Source of the DNA: Vibrio coralliilyticus ATCC BAA-450
Lineage (GTDB): Bacteria > Pseudomonadota > Gammaproteobacteria > Enterobacterales > Vibrionaceae
Assembly: GCF_000176135.1 (NCBI RefSeq)
Contig: NZ_ACZN01000016.1
Location: 558,001-622,000 of the forward strand
Direction: 5' to 3'
DNA length: 64,000 nt
The notes under the pieces are model-generated. The model searched no databases, had not been told where the DNA came from, and saw only the letters and a program-made list of their open reading frames with translations. Position numbers and translations under genes: made by a program. Position 1 is the first letter of the stretch. Every line of letters begins with the position of its first letter. Shown here in pieces: positions 7,667-17,818 of this stretch.

Positions 7667-7775
7667 TGACCCTTATTAAGCCGAGGGTCACCTAGCCAAC
7701 TGACGTTGTTAGTGAACCTTATTTTTGTTCACATTCATATATAGCCAATCACGATTATTGTGATTGGCTTTTTTT
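7667..7775 (+). ncRNA. qrr: Qrr quorum-sensing small regulatory RNA
   Basis: An Hfq-dependent sRNA of the Vibrio quorum-sensing circuit. At low cell density phosphorylated LuxO and sigma-54 activate it, and it pairs with luxR/hapR-type and other target mRNAs. The first stem-loop (TGACCC ... GGGTCA, 7667-7690) is followed by the conserved pairing core CTAGCCAACTGACGTTGTTA (from 7692). A TTGTTCACA segment follows, and a Rho-independent terminator (AGCCAATCAC, 7-base loop, GTGATTGGCT, T-run) ends at about 7775. Length of about 109 nt, promoter and core all agree with the family. Which of the numbered Qrr copies this is cannot be told here. Confidence 0.93.
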
Positions 7776-7794
7776 CTTTTTAGGCCCTTACAAC

Positions 7795-9324
7795 TCACAT
7801 CAGTACATTTTCCTGACATCCGTTATAGCAGCTTGGTTTTCGAGGGCACACAGCGCCTCTGGAACAGATCACCCTTGCGTCGGTCTGAATACCTCGCTCA
7901 ATCCAGTTAATATTGAGAATCTTGGCAATCGTGGTGAACTCTCTTTGGATATGACGAGGAATTGAAGCACTGCCTCCGTTATCAACACACAATGACTTCA
8001 GCTCTTCGGCGATACTACGTGAGTCACCACCTTGAGCGTCGATCGCTGGGTTTAAATCGATGCCCGCGCAGAGAACTCGATTGTTGCCCGCAGGGTCAGT
8101 CATGTTGACTGATTCACAGCAGTAGATTCTTGGCTCGTCACCAACATTGAGAATAGAGATTTGCGCTGAGCTGCCGTTTTGAGGCTCAGAAAGTCTTCTG
8201 AATACCGCCCAGTGCTGACAAGGGTCGTTAACCTTGCGCATGTTTCCCCAAGGAAGCGGGATGCCATTACCGCGATAAACCGCTTTCAGCTTGTTCTGGC
8301 CATAGGCATCAAAGTAATGCCAGTGTGGATAAGGTGACACCACCGTCATTCGGCGCATTGCTACAGAAGGGGAAACCCCTGCTTTGAGGTGAACATCAAT
8401 CTCGTAACCGCTACGGTCGAGCAACTGGCGGAAAGGCACCTTTGGACATAACAGAGCACCAGCAAAAAAGCTCGATTCAAAATCTCGCCATGCTTGTAAA
8501 ATATCCTGAGAGTTGAGATCTGAGGTTGGTGCGGCTTGGTTGTGTTCTTCCCAGCTATTGGCGTGACCAACAGACAAGACGCTCTTTAATCCCTCTTTAC
8601 TATGCAGGACACAATGGCCGATGTAGACGGCCAAATCGTATTTCAGGCGAGTCGGGTATTGTTTCAGAATCTCGTTTAAATAGATAAAACCAGGCGGTTC
8701 AAAGAAAGAGGTGACGACCTGCTTTGCGCTAACTCCAAGTTCATCGACAATATCTTGTGGTGGACGCGACACCCAGCGGATGGTTAGCCCCATACTACGA
8801 GCAATATCCATCAGATCTTCAGCAGACAAATTAAGGCGTTTTAATCCGACTTCTTCTGCAGCACGTTCTAGATCAGGAAAGTGGTTTTGGTTGCTCTCCT
8901 GATGGGCACGGATCAATAAGTGAGCAAACTGGCGGCCGGTAATACCGGTTTGAGAGAGCATTTCTGGAATAGCAATTTGTAAAATCTCATTAGAGAAGAG
9001 GAAGCTTGGCTCAAGTGCCATTCCACTAATGCCACCTCTATTACCTTTATCAGGTGTGATATCGGCCTGTTCAGGTTCATCATCCAGAAACCAGGTCGGA
9101 TCTTTTTGGAAAACTTCAGCGATGACCTCCAACATATCAATACTAGGGACACGCTTTCCACGCTCAATCATTGATAGATAGGAGACAGAAGGGGCGTATT
9201 CCGGATTAACTCGTATACAGCGAGCTGACAGATCTTCCATGGTTAAATGGTTGCGTTTACGTAGGTTTCGAATCTTGGTCCCTAAAAAGTGGGACTGACG
9301 AATTAGACTTTTTGACAGCATCAT
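7795..9324 (-). CDS. XRE-family regulator with DUF2083 (short-chain fatty acyl-CoA regulator type)
   Basis: A 509-residue transcription factor. An N-terminal helix-turn-helix of the XRE class (about 15-75, with S-Y-L-S-M-I-E-R-G-K-R-V-P-S) is followed by an IrrE/M78-like central region. There the zinc motif is degenerate (G-H-C-V-L-H-S-K-E-G in place of HExxH). The C-terminus is DUF2083, ending in a cysteine cluster C-S-R-G-A-V-C-P-R-K-P-S-C-Y-N-G-C. Proteins with this layout (RamB/PrpQ/ScfR type) control propionate, acetate or glyoxylate metabolism and sense short-chain acyl-CoA. It is transcribed away from the 191-residue unknown gene at 9486. Two TTGTAAAATT repeats overlap its start, which suggests autoregulation. 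It converges with the qrr terminator. Confidence 0.82.
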   Translation of the reverse strand: MMLSKSLIRQSHFLGTKIRNLRKRNHLTMEDLSARCIRVNPEYAPSVSYLSMIERGKRVPSIDMLEVIAEVFQKDPTWFLDDEPEQADITPDKGNRGGISGMALEPSFLFSNEILQIAIPEMLSQTGITGRQFAHLLIRAHQESNQNHFPDLERAAEEVGLKRLNLSAEDLMDIARSMGLTIRWVSRPPQDIVDELGVSAKQVVTSFFEPPGFIYLNEILKQYPTRLKYDLAVYIGHCVLHSKEGLKSVLSVGHANSWEEHNQAAPTSDLNSQDILQAWRDFESSFFAGALLCPKVPFRQLLDRSGYEIDVHLKAGVSPSVAMRRMTVVSPYPHWHYFDAYGQNKLKAVYRGNGIPLPWGNMRKVNDPCQHWAVFRRLSEPQNGSSAQISILNVGDEPRIYCCESVNMTDPAGNNRVLCAGIDLNPAIDAQGGDSRSIAEELKSLCVDNGGSASIPRHIQREFTTIAKILNINWIERGIQTDARVICSRGAVCPRKPSCYNGCQENVLM

Positions 9325-9325
9325 T

Positions 9326-9349
9326 TTGTAAAATTCACATTGTAAAATT
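9326..9349. promoter_or_regulatory. Direct repeats TTGTAAAATT x2
   Basis: TTGTAAAATT occurs at 9326-9335 and again at 9340-9349, 14 bp apart, just upstream of the XRE regulator's start codon (9324, minus strand) in the divergent region shared with 9486. Regulators of this family use TTTGCAAA-like half sites, so these are candidate operators. The assignment is an inference. Confidence 0.35.
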
Positions 9350-9485
9350 TTTGTTGTGAAATTGTAGTCAAAATTTCACTAGTATACAAAGTAAGCAAAG
9401 TCACAAATCTGCAATCAGTTAAACGCAAGTTTGAAATATTTGCTCTAGGACAGAAAAGTTGTGAAATATCCGCGAGGGAAACACT

Positions 9486-10061
9486 ATGAATATGCTTACT
9501 TTCGATAAAACAGAAATCCAAAAACAAGACAAGCCATTTATCGCTGAAGCAGTCTTCGCGGTAGAAAAGATGAATTCAAATCAAACCACCGAGAAGCAAG
9601 TAAAAGCAAAACAATTGCTAGATCGTCTATTTCCACTTGAGAGTGGCTCACACAAAGACGTTACCGCATATGTTATCGACTATCGCCATGTAATGGCTTA
9701 TTTCAAAGATGGTAGTCACAGTGGTTTGAAGCACTCTAAACACTTTGTTGCTTACACTGGTGAGAAAGAAGATCCTGAATCTATCTTGTTTAGAGATGGC
9801 ACAGGAAGCCATGTTGAACTGACATTCGGCAATCATAAAGGCACAGGCTGTGTAGAGTTGGTTGAAATTGATGACATTCAACTAGAGACCTGCACTATGT
9901 TCCCTCAGGAAAGCAGTGAAATTTCTGCGATGCGCCATTGGATCAGCTTGGTGAAAGGGGATGAGAAAGGCAAACCACGTGCATGTACTGAAGCAAAAGA
10001 GTACACGGCGAAAAATGGTGACGACTATGACCTGGAGTGCTGCTACACACTAAGTCGCTAA
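9486..10061 (+). CDS. Conserved hypothetical cytoplasmic protein
   Basis: A 191-residue protein I do not recognise. It has no signal peptide or membrane segment, is mildly acidic, and carries a cluster of histidines in its middle (H-S-G-L-K-H-S-K-H, about residues 78-86). Four cysteines lie in the second half, including a C-C pair near the C-terminus (L-E-C-C-Y-T). Translation starts at an ATG preceded by GCGAGGGAAACACT, which gives a good Shine-Dalgarno. It is divergent from an XRE/DUF2083 regulator and shares its upstream region, so it may be a target of that regulator and linked to short-chain acyl metabolism. A terminator follows it. Confidence 0.7.
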   Translation: MNMLTFDKTEIQKQDKPFIAEAVFAVEKMNSNQTTEKQVKAKQLLDRLFPLESGSHKDVTAYVIDYRHVMAYFKDGSHSGLKHSKHFVAYTGEKEDPESILFRDGTGSHVELTFGNHKGTGCVELVEIDDIQLETCTMFPQESSEISAMRHWISLVKGDEKGKPRACTEAKEYTAKNGDDYDLECCYTLSR

Positions 10062-10088
10062 TCTAACTACAATTAATTCTGTCATTAA

Positions 10089-10114
10089 AAGCTCCACATT
10101 GTGTGGGGCTTTTA
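10089..10114 (+). terminator. Rho-independent terminator
   Basis: A stem AGCTCCACA / TGTGGGGCT with a TTG loop (one G-U pair), flanked by AAAA and TTTTATT. It ends the 191-residue unknown gene. Confidence 0.8.
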
Positions 10115-12279
<2,165 letters not shown>

Positions 12280-12303
12280 TAAAAAAACACAACATCGTAA
12301 GTG

Positions 12304-12333
12304 AAAGGGCTCCATCTGGAGCCCTTTGTTTTT
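12304..12333. terminator. Bidirectional terminator
   Basis: AAAGGGCTCC / GGAGCCCTTT around an ATCT loop, followed by GTTTTT on the plus strand. It lies between the convergent vibriolysin and ABC permease genes and can serve both. Confidence 0.85.
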
Positions 12334-13378
12334 ATCGAGTTGGCCTTTTCCACACTAGGTAAAGCACGAACACACCACCTAATGCTCCAGTGACAATACC
12401 GACAGGCAATTCTTGAGGTGCCAGAATTGTTCGGCTTGCTATGTCACCAAACAGCAGTATTACTGCCCCCCAGACTGCAACTAATGGAAGTGCGAGTTTA
12501 TGAGTCATTCCAGAAAAAGGACGAACCAGATGGGGGACCATGAGCCCGATAAAACCAATAACTCCAGTTAGGGCGACAATTGCAGCGGTACAGAAAGCGC
12601 AACAGATAAAAATTTCGCTTCGCAGCCGATGTACATTTATCCCTAAAGACCGTGTTGTTTGCTCACTGACGAGTAAAGTATCTAAGTCGCGATGGCGATA
12701 CAGCGCGAGTACAACAACGCATAGTAATCCTAGCGCAGCGAAAATTAAGTTGTCCCAACGAGCTAAACCCAGGCCACCCATCGTCCAGAATAGAATGGAG
12801 CTAGCAGCGCGCTGATCGCCAGAAAAAATTAAAAAGCTGGTTAGGGCGCTAAACAAAAAAGAGATGGCAAGGCCGCAGAGAACCAGATCGTTGTTACCGC
12901 GCTTTTTCTGAGTTGAAAAAAGAAATAACACAGTCGTTGCTGAGACAATACCACCGGAGAAAGCCGCTATGGGAAGTGACCAAGTGCCTAGCGTATTTCC
13001 AAGAGAGGTTATCACTAAAACCGCGCCCGCAGATGCTCCCGAGGAAAGGCCAAAAATGAAAGGGTCCGCCAGATCATTTCGTGTCGTTGTTTGCAGCAAA
13101 GCACCAACCATCGCTAGTCCTGCTCCTGCGACTATGGCTAGCAATGCACGGGGTAATCGCAAATCAACCAAAATAAGACTAGTCATCGTGGCTTCTTCAC
13201 TGTTAAACGAAGCCAGACCGCGTACAACCTCATGGAATGAGAGTGGCACAGAGCCGTGCATCAAACTCAGAGCAAATGAAACCAGCATAGCACTGATTCC
13301 AAGTAGCCATGCTAGGTGATATTTAGAGATTGGCATAGAGACCAGCACTAACGTTAAGCTATTGCGGGAAAAACGCAT
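12332..13378 (-). CDS. FecCD/BtuC-family ABC importer permease
   Basis: The membrane subunit of a metal-chelate or cobalamin type (type II) importer, with about ten hydrophobic helices. The family motifs L-R-L-P-R-A-L-L-A-I-V-A-G-A-G-L-A, G-A-L-L-Q-T-T-T-R-N-D-L-A-D-P and the coupling-helix region G-F-I-G-L-M-V-P-H-L-V-R are all visible. I take the ATG at 13378, which has GAGAAG upstream and overlaps the binding-protein gene by 20 bp. A more distal start at 13393 and a shorter one at 13336 are possible. It is the third gene of the operon ATPase, binding protein, permease. A Zur-like box precedes the operon, so the cargo may be zinc-related and not iron. Confidence 0.88.
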   Translation of the reverse strand: MRFSRNSLTLVLVSMPISKYHLAWLLGISAMLVSFALSLMHGSVPLSFHEVVRGLASFNSEEATMTSLILVDLRLPRALLAIVAGAGLAMVGALLQTTTRNDLADPFIFGLSSGASAGAVLVITSLGNTLGTWSLPIAAFSGGIVSATTVLFLFSTQKKRGNNDLVLCGLAISFLFSALTSFLIFSGDQRAASSILFWTMGGLGLARWDNLIFAALGLLCVVVLALYRHRDLDTLLVSEQTTRSLGINVHRLRSEIFICCAFCTAAIVALTGVIGFIGLMVPHLVRPFSGMTHKLALPLVAVWGAVILLFGDIASRTILAPQELPVGIVTGALGGVFVLYLVWKRPTR

Positions 13379-14315
13379 TGGATAACTTCTCAATAGCTTC
13401 TATGTTGGCAGGCCCCGGGGTGAGTTGTTCATAGCGGAGTTTGACGTAGCGATGAGCTTTCACGGCGTTAGTGTGCTTCATAAGAGGGTGCTGTTCCAGA
13501 AAGTTTTTCAGTGCGTCTGCACCGCTAGCTGTCTGATAATCGAGTAGTATGATGACATCAGGGTTCTGCTTAGCAACATACTCCCAAGAGGTAGTTGCCC
13601 AACTTGCTTCCATGTTGTCGGTAATGTTTTTGCCTCCGGCTTTCTGAATCATTGCGTTAGGCATTGCATACTTACCAGCTGTAAAAGGCTTATCTTCTCC
13701 TGAGTCGTACAAGAATACCTTTGGAGAGGCTTCCCCTGAGTTAGCACTTTTATGTTGTACTGCCTCAACTCTCTGCTTCCAGGCTTTCACCAACTTGTTT
13801 GCTTTGTCTTGACGGTCAAAGATGACTCCAAGCTTTTGTACGTCCTCATAAAGTAAGTTCATACTAGCTGCTTGTAAGGACTTATCCATGTGAATGCAGC
13901 TTTCGGATAAAACCAGAGTGTCTATCCCGTATGGTTTTAAGCTTTCTGGTGTAACTTCGCCACCGACTTTCATTCCATAGTTCCAACCAGCAAAAAAGAA
14001 GTCAGCTTTTGATGCAATTAATGTCTCAAGAGAGGGGTATTTTGCAGCCAGCTCTGGGATGTTACCCAGCGTGCGCTCGAAAGTGGGAGACATTTTGTAC
14101 CAGCCTGTAATGCCTGTCACACCAACCATGCTGTCTTGTAGGCCGAGAGCAAAAGCCATTTCAGTCATATTGATATCGTGAAATACGGCATGAGTCGGGC
14201 GGGCATCAATTGTCAGAGGGCTACCACAATTATCAACTGTGACGGGGTAGTGCGTCACTGCAGCGTTGGCTGTGGCCAGTGGAACAAACAGGATTGGTAA
14301 CATAAACCACTTCAT
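13359..14315 (-). CDS. Periplasmic binding protein of the FecBCD-like ABC importer
   Basis: A 318-residue class III periplasmic binding protein (FepB/BtuF type), beginning with a signal peptide M-K-W-F-M-L-P-I-L-F ... A-N-A. The conserved first-lobe pattern I-D-A-R-P-T-H-A-V-F-H-D-I-N-M-T-E and a terminal P-G-P-A-N-I-E-A-I-E-K-L are visible. Its ATG overlaps the ATPase stop as TAATG, so the two are translationally coupled. Homologues bind siderophores, haem, cobalamin or other metal chelates. The ligand cannot be read from sequence, but the upstream Zur-like box points to a role in zinc limitation. Confidence 0.85.
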   Translation of the reverse strand: MKWFMLPILFVPLATANAAVTHYPVTVDNCGSPLTIDARPTHAVFHDINMTEMAFALGLQDSMVGVTGITGWYKMSPTFERTLGNIPELAAKYPSLETLIASKADFFFAGWNYGMKVGGEVTPESLKPYGIDTLVLSESCIHMDKSLQAASMNLLYEDVQKLGVIFDRQDKANKLVKAWKQRVEAVQHKSANSGEASPKVFLYDSGEDKPFTAGKYAMPNAMIQKAGGKNITDNMEASWATTSWEYVAKQNPDVIILLDYQTASGADALKNFLEQHPLMKHTNAVKAHRYVKLRYEQLTPGPANIEAIEKLSNAFFPQ

Positions 14316-15142
14316 TAGGCGGCTCCTTTTGATAAGTTAGAGTGGCGATGGGGCGTGGCTTCGAAATGGAAAACCACGCTATTGGTTTGTGGATGGCTGA
14401 AAGTAAATACGTCGAGTCCGAACACCGGAGCGATGAACTCATTTCGCAAAACGATATTCGGAGCAGCGCATACCAACATTTTTTGTTCAGACATGAGTAG
14501 CACTTTATCTGCAAAAGGAGCGACTAGAGTCAAATCATGCAGGACCACGATCGCCGCAATTCCTCTTCGTTTTACAAGCTCAAGTAACTCTATGCGTGCT
14601 AGTGGATCAAGGTGATTGGTCGGTTCGTCTAATAGCAGTAATTCTGGCTTCTGAGCGAACGTACGCGCAATATTCGCTCGCTGCAATTCACCTCCAGAAA
14701 GAGACCCAAGAAGGCGATGTTCCATCTTTAACAAGCCGACGTCTTCTAACGCTTGGTTGACGGCAGCCTCATGTTCTTGGAGCGAGCAGCAGAATGTGTG
14801 AGGTACTCGTCCGAGTCTAACGTACTCGCGGACAGTTAATCGTGGGTCGGCGTTTTCATGTTGTGCAACAATGGCGATCGTCTTTGCTAATGTTTGCGGA
14901 GTTTGGTCTTCGAGGTTTGTGCCACAAATTTTTAACTCGCCACTGGTAACTTGGTATTCGCCAGAAAGGGCCTTCAGCAAACTAGACTTACCACTTCCGT
15001 TGGGGCCGATTATTGCAATACATTCGCCTGCTTTGATGTTTAAACTTACTTCGTTAACCGCTCGCCAACCCTGAGGGCCACAAGCGGAAAGCTGTGAAGC
15101 GAACATAACGGTCTGAGATAACTTTTTCATAAAATCAAACAT
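14315..15142 (-). CDS. ABC importer ATPase (FecE/BtuD/HmuV family)
   Basis: The nucleotide-binding subunit of the same importer, 275 residues. The Walker A is G-P-N-G-S-G-K-S-S (about 49-57), the signature L-S-G-G-E-L-Q-R-A lies near 147, and the Walker B L-L-L-L-D-E-P-T-N-H-L-D is typical of the FecE group. It is the first gene of a three-gene operon; its start codon is only 9 bp from the Zur-like box at 15152-15166, so transcription likely begins close by. An internal ATG at 15130 (M-K-K-L-S-Q) is an alternative start; no strong Shine-Dalgarno supports either. Confidence 0.9.
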   Translation of the reverse strand: MFDFMKKLSQTVMFASQLSACGPQGWRAVNEVSLNIKAGECIAIIGPNGSGKSSLLKALSGEYQVTSGELKICGTNLEDQTPQTLAKTIAIVAQHENADPRLTVREYVRLGRVPHTFCCSLQEHEAAVNQALEDVGLLKMEHRLLGSLSGGELQRANIARTFAQKPELLLLDEPTNHLDPLARIELLELVKRRGIAAIVVLHDLTLVAPFADKVLLMSEQKMLVCAAPNIVLRNEFIAPVFGLDVFTFSHPQTNSVVFHFEATPHRHSNLSKGAA

Positions 15143-15151
15143 TAAATGAGA

Positions 15152-15166
15152 TGTTATAACATAACA
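15152..15166. promoter_or_regulatory. Zur-like box before the ABC importer operon
   Basis: TGTTATAACATAACA is symmetric (TGTTAT-N3-ATAACA) and fits the gammaproteobacterial Zur core TGTTATa-taTAACA. The flanking G and C positions also fit (GAGA before, CTC after). The same 15 bp occur in reverse orientation at 17230-17244, upstream of the NicO/DUF1007 operon. Zinc-loaded Zur would repress both. Confidence 0.7.
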
Positions 15167-15349
15167 CTCAATGAGATTAAATTGTCAACAAAGTTTTTAA
15201 TTTTCCAAATATGATTGAGATAGATTCTAAGTCTGCTGGATGTGTGTACATGTCCAGCAGGCTTAGTTAGTCCGCTGATTGGATTGAAAGTATGGTATAT
15301 CCCAACACGCCCATATAGACCTATATTGCGTGGCAGTGCGAGTAACGTT

Positions 15350-16450
15350 CTAGACTGAGAAAACGGGAGACATGCCGTAATTTTCTCCTGCCATTAGTAA
15401 AACACCGATAACAATGAGAAGTATGCCACCAATAAGCTGGATGTAAGATCCAGTAACACTCCACCCTTTGCTTTTGCTGTTAGCCTTAACGAGGTAGCGC
15501 TTAACTACATGTTTGCCAGTCAATGTCATCATAGCAATCATAGACGTAGTAAGAGCTGTTCCCGCAGCCATCAGTATGGCACTGAGTACGCCCATCCAAT
15601 ACAAGCCAGCAACGTTGGCAAAAAGCAGCACCATAATTGCACCAGTACAAGGTCTAATGCCAATAGTGCTAATAATGGCAAGATATTCGCGCCATGTGGA
15701 CGCCTGATTAATGGCATCAGCATCAGCTACGTGGTTGTGCCCACAACCGCACGTGTTGCTATGTTGATGTGCTGATTGAGTAAAGCTGCTATGAGGATCG
15801 CTTAACGAGCTATTTCCAATTGGTGCTAGTTTCCCTGAGAAAGGCGTGGCGAGTGGTGTTACTGAATTTACTCGAATTCGTGGTTTGCGTATCGACTTAT
15901 ATATATTTTTCAGGGCTTTGTACATGATCAACCCACCGAATAAGGCGACCAGACCAAAGCTGAATGTCACGAAAAGCGAAGCTTGCTGGTTGACTACCCG
16001 CATCGAGGCATTAAACCCCCACACTAAGACCGTCACCAAGGTAATGGCGACTATAGCCTGAAGCATGGCGGAAACAACCGTTATCACCAAGCTCGCTTTT
16101 ACTTTAGTTGGGTGAGTAGCCAAGTATGTGGTCACAATTACTTTTCCATGTCCGGGGCCAAGCGAATGAAGCATGCCATACAAGAAGCTAAAGCCAATCA
16201 GGTAGCTACCAGCTATGAGCGTGTTTTCTTTCGCATCGTAGAGTAAGTCTGCAAGCTGACTATTGACCTCTCTTTGCCAGTGTGCCGTTTTGACGACCAG
16301 TGTCGGCCATGCGAGCCAGAGCTGATAAAGGCATACAGCTAATATTGCTGTGACTGCAAGGGCGACCAGCCAAGCTTGATACGGACGTAAAGGCGTGCTT
16401 TCTTGACGCGCCGGAGTATTAATCGTCAGCGGTTTCATATTTGTACTCAT
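15350..16450 (-). CDS. NicO-family metal transporter (nickel/cobalt exporter-like)
   Basis: A 366-residue inner-membrane protein of the NicO/RcnA superfamily. The motif L-H-S-L-G-P-G-H-G-K (about 94-103) is the family's metal-handling helix. A histidine-rich loop H-S-S-F-T-Q-S-A-H-Q-H-S-N-T-C-G-C-G-H-N-H lies near residue 230, followed by the second conserved helix G-I-R-P-C-T-G-A. Six to seven membrane helices are apparent. It follows the DUF1007 gene by nine bases in one operon, a pairing seen widely. The Zur-like box ahead of the operon suggests that this pair moves or senses zinc, although RcnA-like members export nickel and cobalt. Confidence 0.85.
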   Translation of the reverse strand: MSTNMKPLTINTPARQESTPLRPYQAWLVALAVTAILAVCLYQLWLAWPTLVVKTAHWQREVNSQLADLLYDAKENTLIAGSYLIGFSFLYGMLHSLGPGHGKVIVTTYLATHPTKVKASLVITVVSAMLQAIVAITLVTVLVWGFNASMRVVNQQASLFVTFSFGLVALFGGLIMYKALKNIYKSIRKPRIRVNSVTPLATPFSGKLAPIGNSSLSDPHSSFTQSAHQHSNTCGCGHNHVADADAINQASTWREYLAIISTIGIRPCTGAIMVLLFANVAGLYWMGVLSAILMAAGTALTTSMIAMMTLTGKHVVKRYLVKANSKSKGWSVTGSYIQLIGGILLIVIGVLLMAGENYGMSPVFSV

Positions 16451-16459
16451 GATTCATGT

Positions 16460-17110
16460 TTAGATGGAAGGGATGCTCGCACAGTTGATTTTGACGGTCT
16501 GGGTAAACAGCTGTCCTAATGCATTATCTGGGTCTGCATCCGCTGGTAATGACATTGCATAGCTCATCTGTTCAGGAGTAGGGTTTGGTTCAATCATCTC
16601 TAAATCACACTGTCGATCCAGTTCTGGAGACAAAACCACGTCATTGGGTGATTTCCAGGCCATATCGACATAGTAACTGGGTTCGAAAATAAGTAAGCGT
16701 AGAGAATCTCGTGTCACGGGTTGGGGTTTTGAAAGAGGCAGTTCGAAGCTCAGAACGAGTTTTGACCGATTACGGGCTAGAGTCCCTTTCTGAGCGACTT
16801 TGTATTTGATAGGCGCTTCGCCATCATAGAAATAGGTAAAGTAGTGTTCATACAGCATATTCTCTAGCACAGAGGCGGATACCTCTTGCAAAGATGATTG
16901 CTCATTTTCAGCGCTCATATCTTTTCCGTCTAACATGTAGGCGGATGTCATCGCGTCAAATGTCCACTCCATCTTCAAACTTGTGATCATTCCGTTTTTG
17001 CCTTGAATATAGGTCTTCAAATCGATCCAAGAGTGAGGGTGGGCCTGTACTGAGGGAGCAATAATCAATGCGAGAAAAAGCCCGATCTTATTGCACCTAC
17101 TTTCTTGCAT
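16460..17110 (-). CDS. DUF1007 family periplasmic protein
   Basis: A DUF1007 protein, typically encoded beside NicO transporters. From the ATG at 17110 it is 216 residues with a signal peptide (M-Q-E-S-R-C-N-K-I-G-L-F-L-A-L-I-I-A-P-S-V-Q-A). The mature N-terminus is the family's H-P-H-S-W-I-D, a likely metal ligand site. An upstream in-frame ATG at 17206 would add 32 polar residues in front of the signal peptide and is less likely. Neither start has a clear Shine-Dalgarno. The protein probably hands a metal to, or takes it from, the NicO transporter in the periplasm; its exact role is not known. Confidence 0.8.
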   Translation of the reverse strand: MQESRCNKIGLFLALIIAPSVQAHPHSWIDLKTYIQGKNGMITSLKMEWTFDAMTSAYMLDGKDMSAENEQSSLQEVSASVLENMLYEHYFTYFYDGEAPIKYKVAQKGTLARNRSKLVLSFELPLSKPQPVTRDSLRLLIFEPSYYVDMAWKSPNDVVLSPELDRQCDLEMIEPNPTPEQMSYAMSLPADADPDNALGQLFTQTVKINCASIPSI

Positions 17111-17229
17111 ACGATCATGGTGAGCTGAAGAGAAGCTATTTTTAGCACCAGAGATTCGTTTTATAAGGCGTATACATGGCTCGAATAAGCCGTCGATTTT
17201 GCTCATTTGTACTGTAATAATAATGATTT

Positions 17230-17244
17230 TGTTATGTTATAACA
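17230..17244. promoter_or_regulatory. Zur-like box before the DUF1007-NicO operon
   Basis: TGTTATGTTATAACA is the exact reverse complement of the box at 15152-15166, with TGTTAT/ATAACA arms around three bases. It lies just upstream of the leftward DUF1007 operon. The rest of 17245-17444 holds no gene or strong motif that I can see. Confidence 0.7.
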
Positions 17245-17444
17245 TATGACTGCTGGTGGGCAAAAAAGTTCAATGTTAGAAATTTGTAGAGCGCTATAAT
17301 CGAGGACTAAGCATACTCAGATTAGATTAAGAGTTAAGTGATTCATCTGGGAGAGTAGATGGCTTTTTCAGTCGATCAGGTTCGATGTCATTGTTGAGTA
17401 GTATTACCAGTAGCCAATCTGATTATCAAAAGTCCTCCTGATAT

Positions 17445-17476
17445 AAAAAAGCCGCCAATCAAAAGATAGGCGGCTT
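17445..17476 (-). terminator. Terminator of the DUF2999 gene
   Basis: Read on the minus strand, AAGCCGCC / GGCGGCTT arms around a 12-base loop are followed by six T. It lies directly downstream of the gene at 17495-17749. Confidence 0.8.
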
Positions 17477-17494
17477 CTCTAGACTGATTTTTGC

Positions 17495-17749
17495 TTATTG
17501 CTGAAGCTTCGATTTAGCTTCTTCGACTTTAGAGAAGTCTAGACCAAGCTCTTCAACAGCTTCTTTAATTAGCGCTGGATTTTGCATTACTTGGCCCATA
17601 AGAAGTTGTAGCTTCTCTTGTGGTAGACCAAGTTGGCTGATGGTTGCCATGGCCGCTAGAGGGTTCTGTGTCAACGTCTGAAACAGTTCGTTGATTTGCT
17701 CGTCGCTGATGTTGTTCTCTTTCAACGTCTCTAGAATTGGGTTCATCAA
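17495..17749 (-). CDS. DUF2999 family small protein
   Basis: An 84-residue helical, acidic, cytoplasmic protein. It matches the DUF2999 pattern found in Vibrio and Shewanella (M-N-P-I-L-E-T-L-K-E-N-N-I-S-D-E-Q, then F-Q-T-L-T-Q-N-P-L-A-A-M-A-T-I). The function of the family is unknown. Two ATGs stand side by side at the start. It has its own terminator and is probably monocistronic. Confidence 0.8.
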   Translation of the reverse strand: MMNPILETLKENNISDEQINELFQTLTQNPLAAMATISQLGLPQEKLQLLMGQVMQNPALIKEAVEELGLDFSKVEEAKSKLQQ

Positions 17750-17818
17750 ATTACCTTTTTACCACTAAATGAAATAGAAGTTCAGTCTAACATCAAGCTA
17801 ATGAAGGTTGTACTAGCA

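Noticed and set aside
17111..17206. N-terminal extension of the DUF1007 protein
   Set aside because: The added 32 residues are polar and lie before a typical signal peptide, so they are unlikely to be translated, although this is not excluded.
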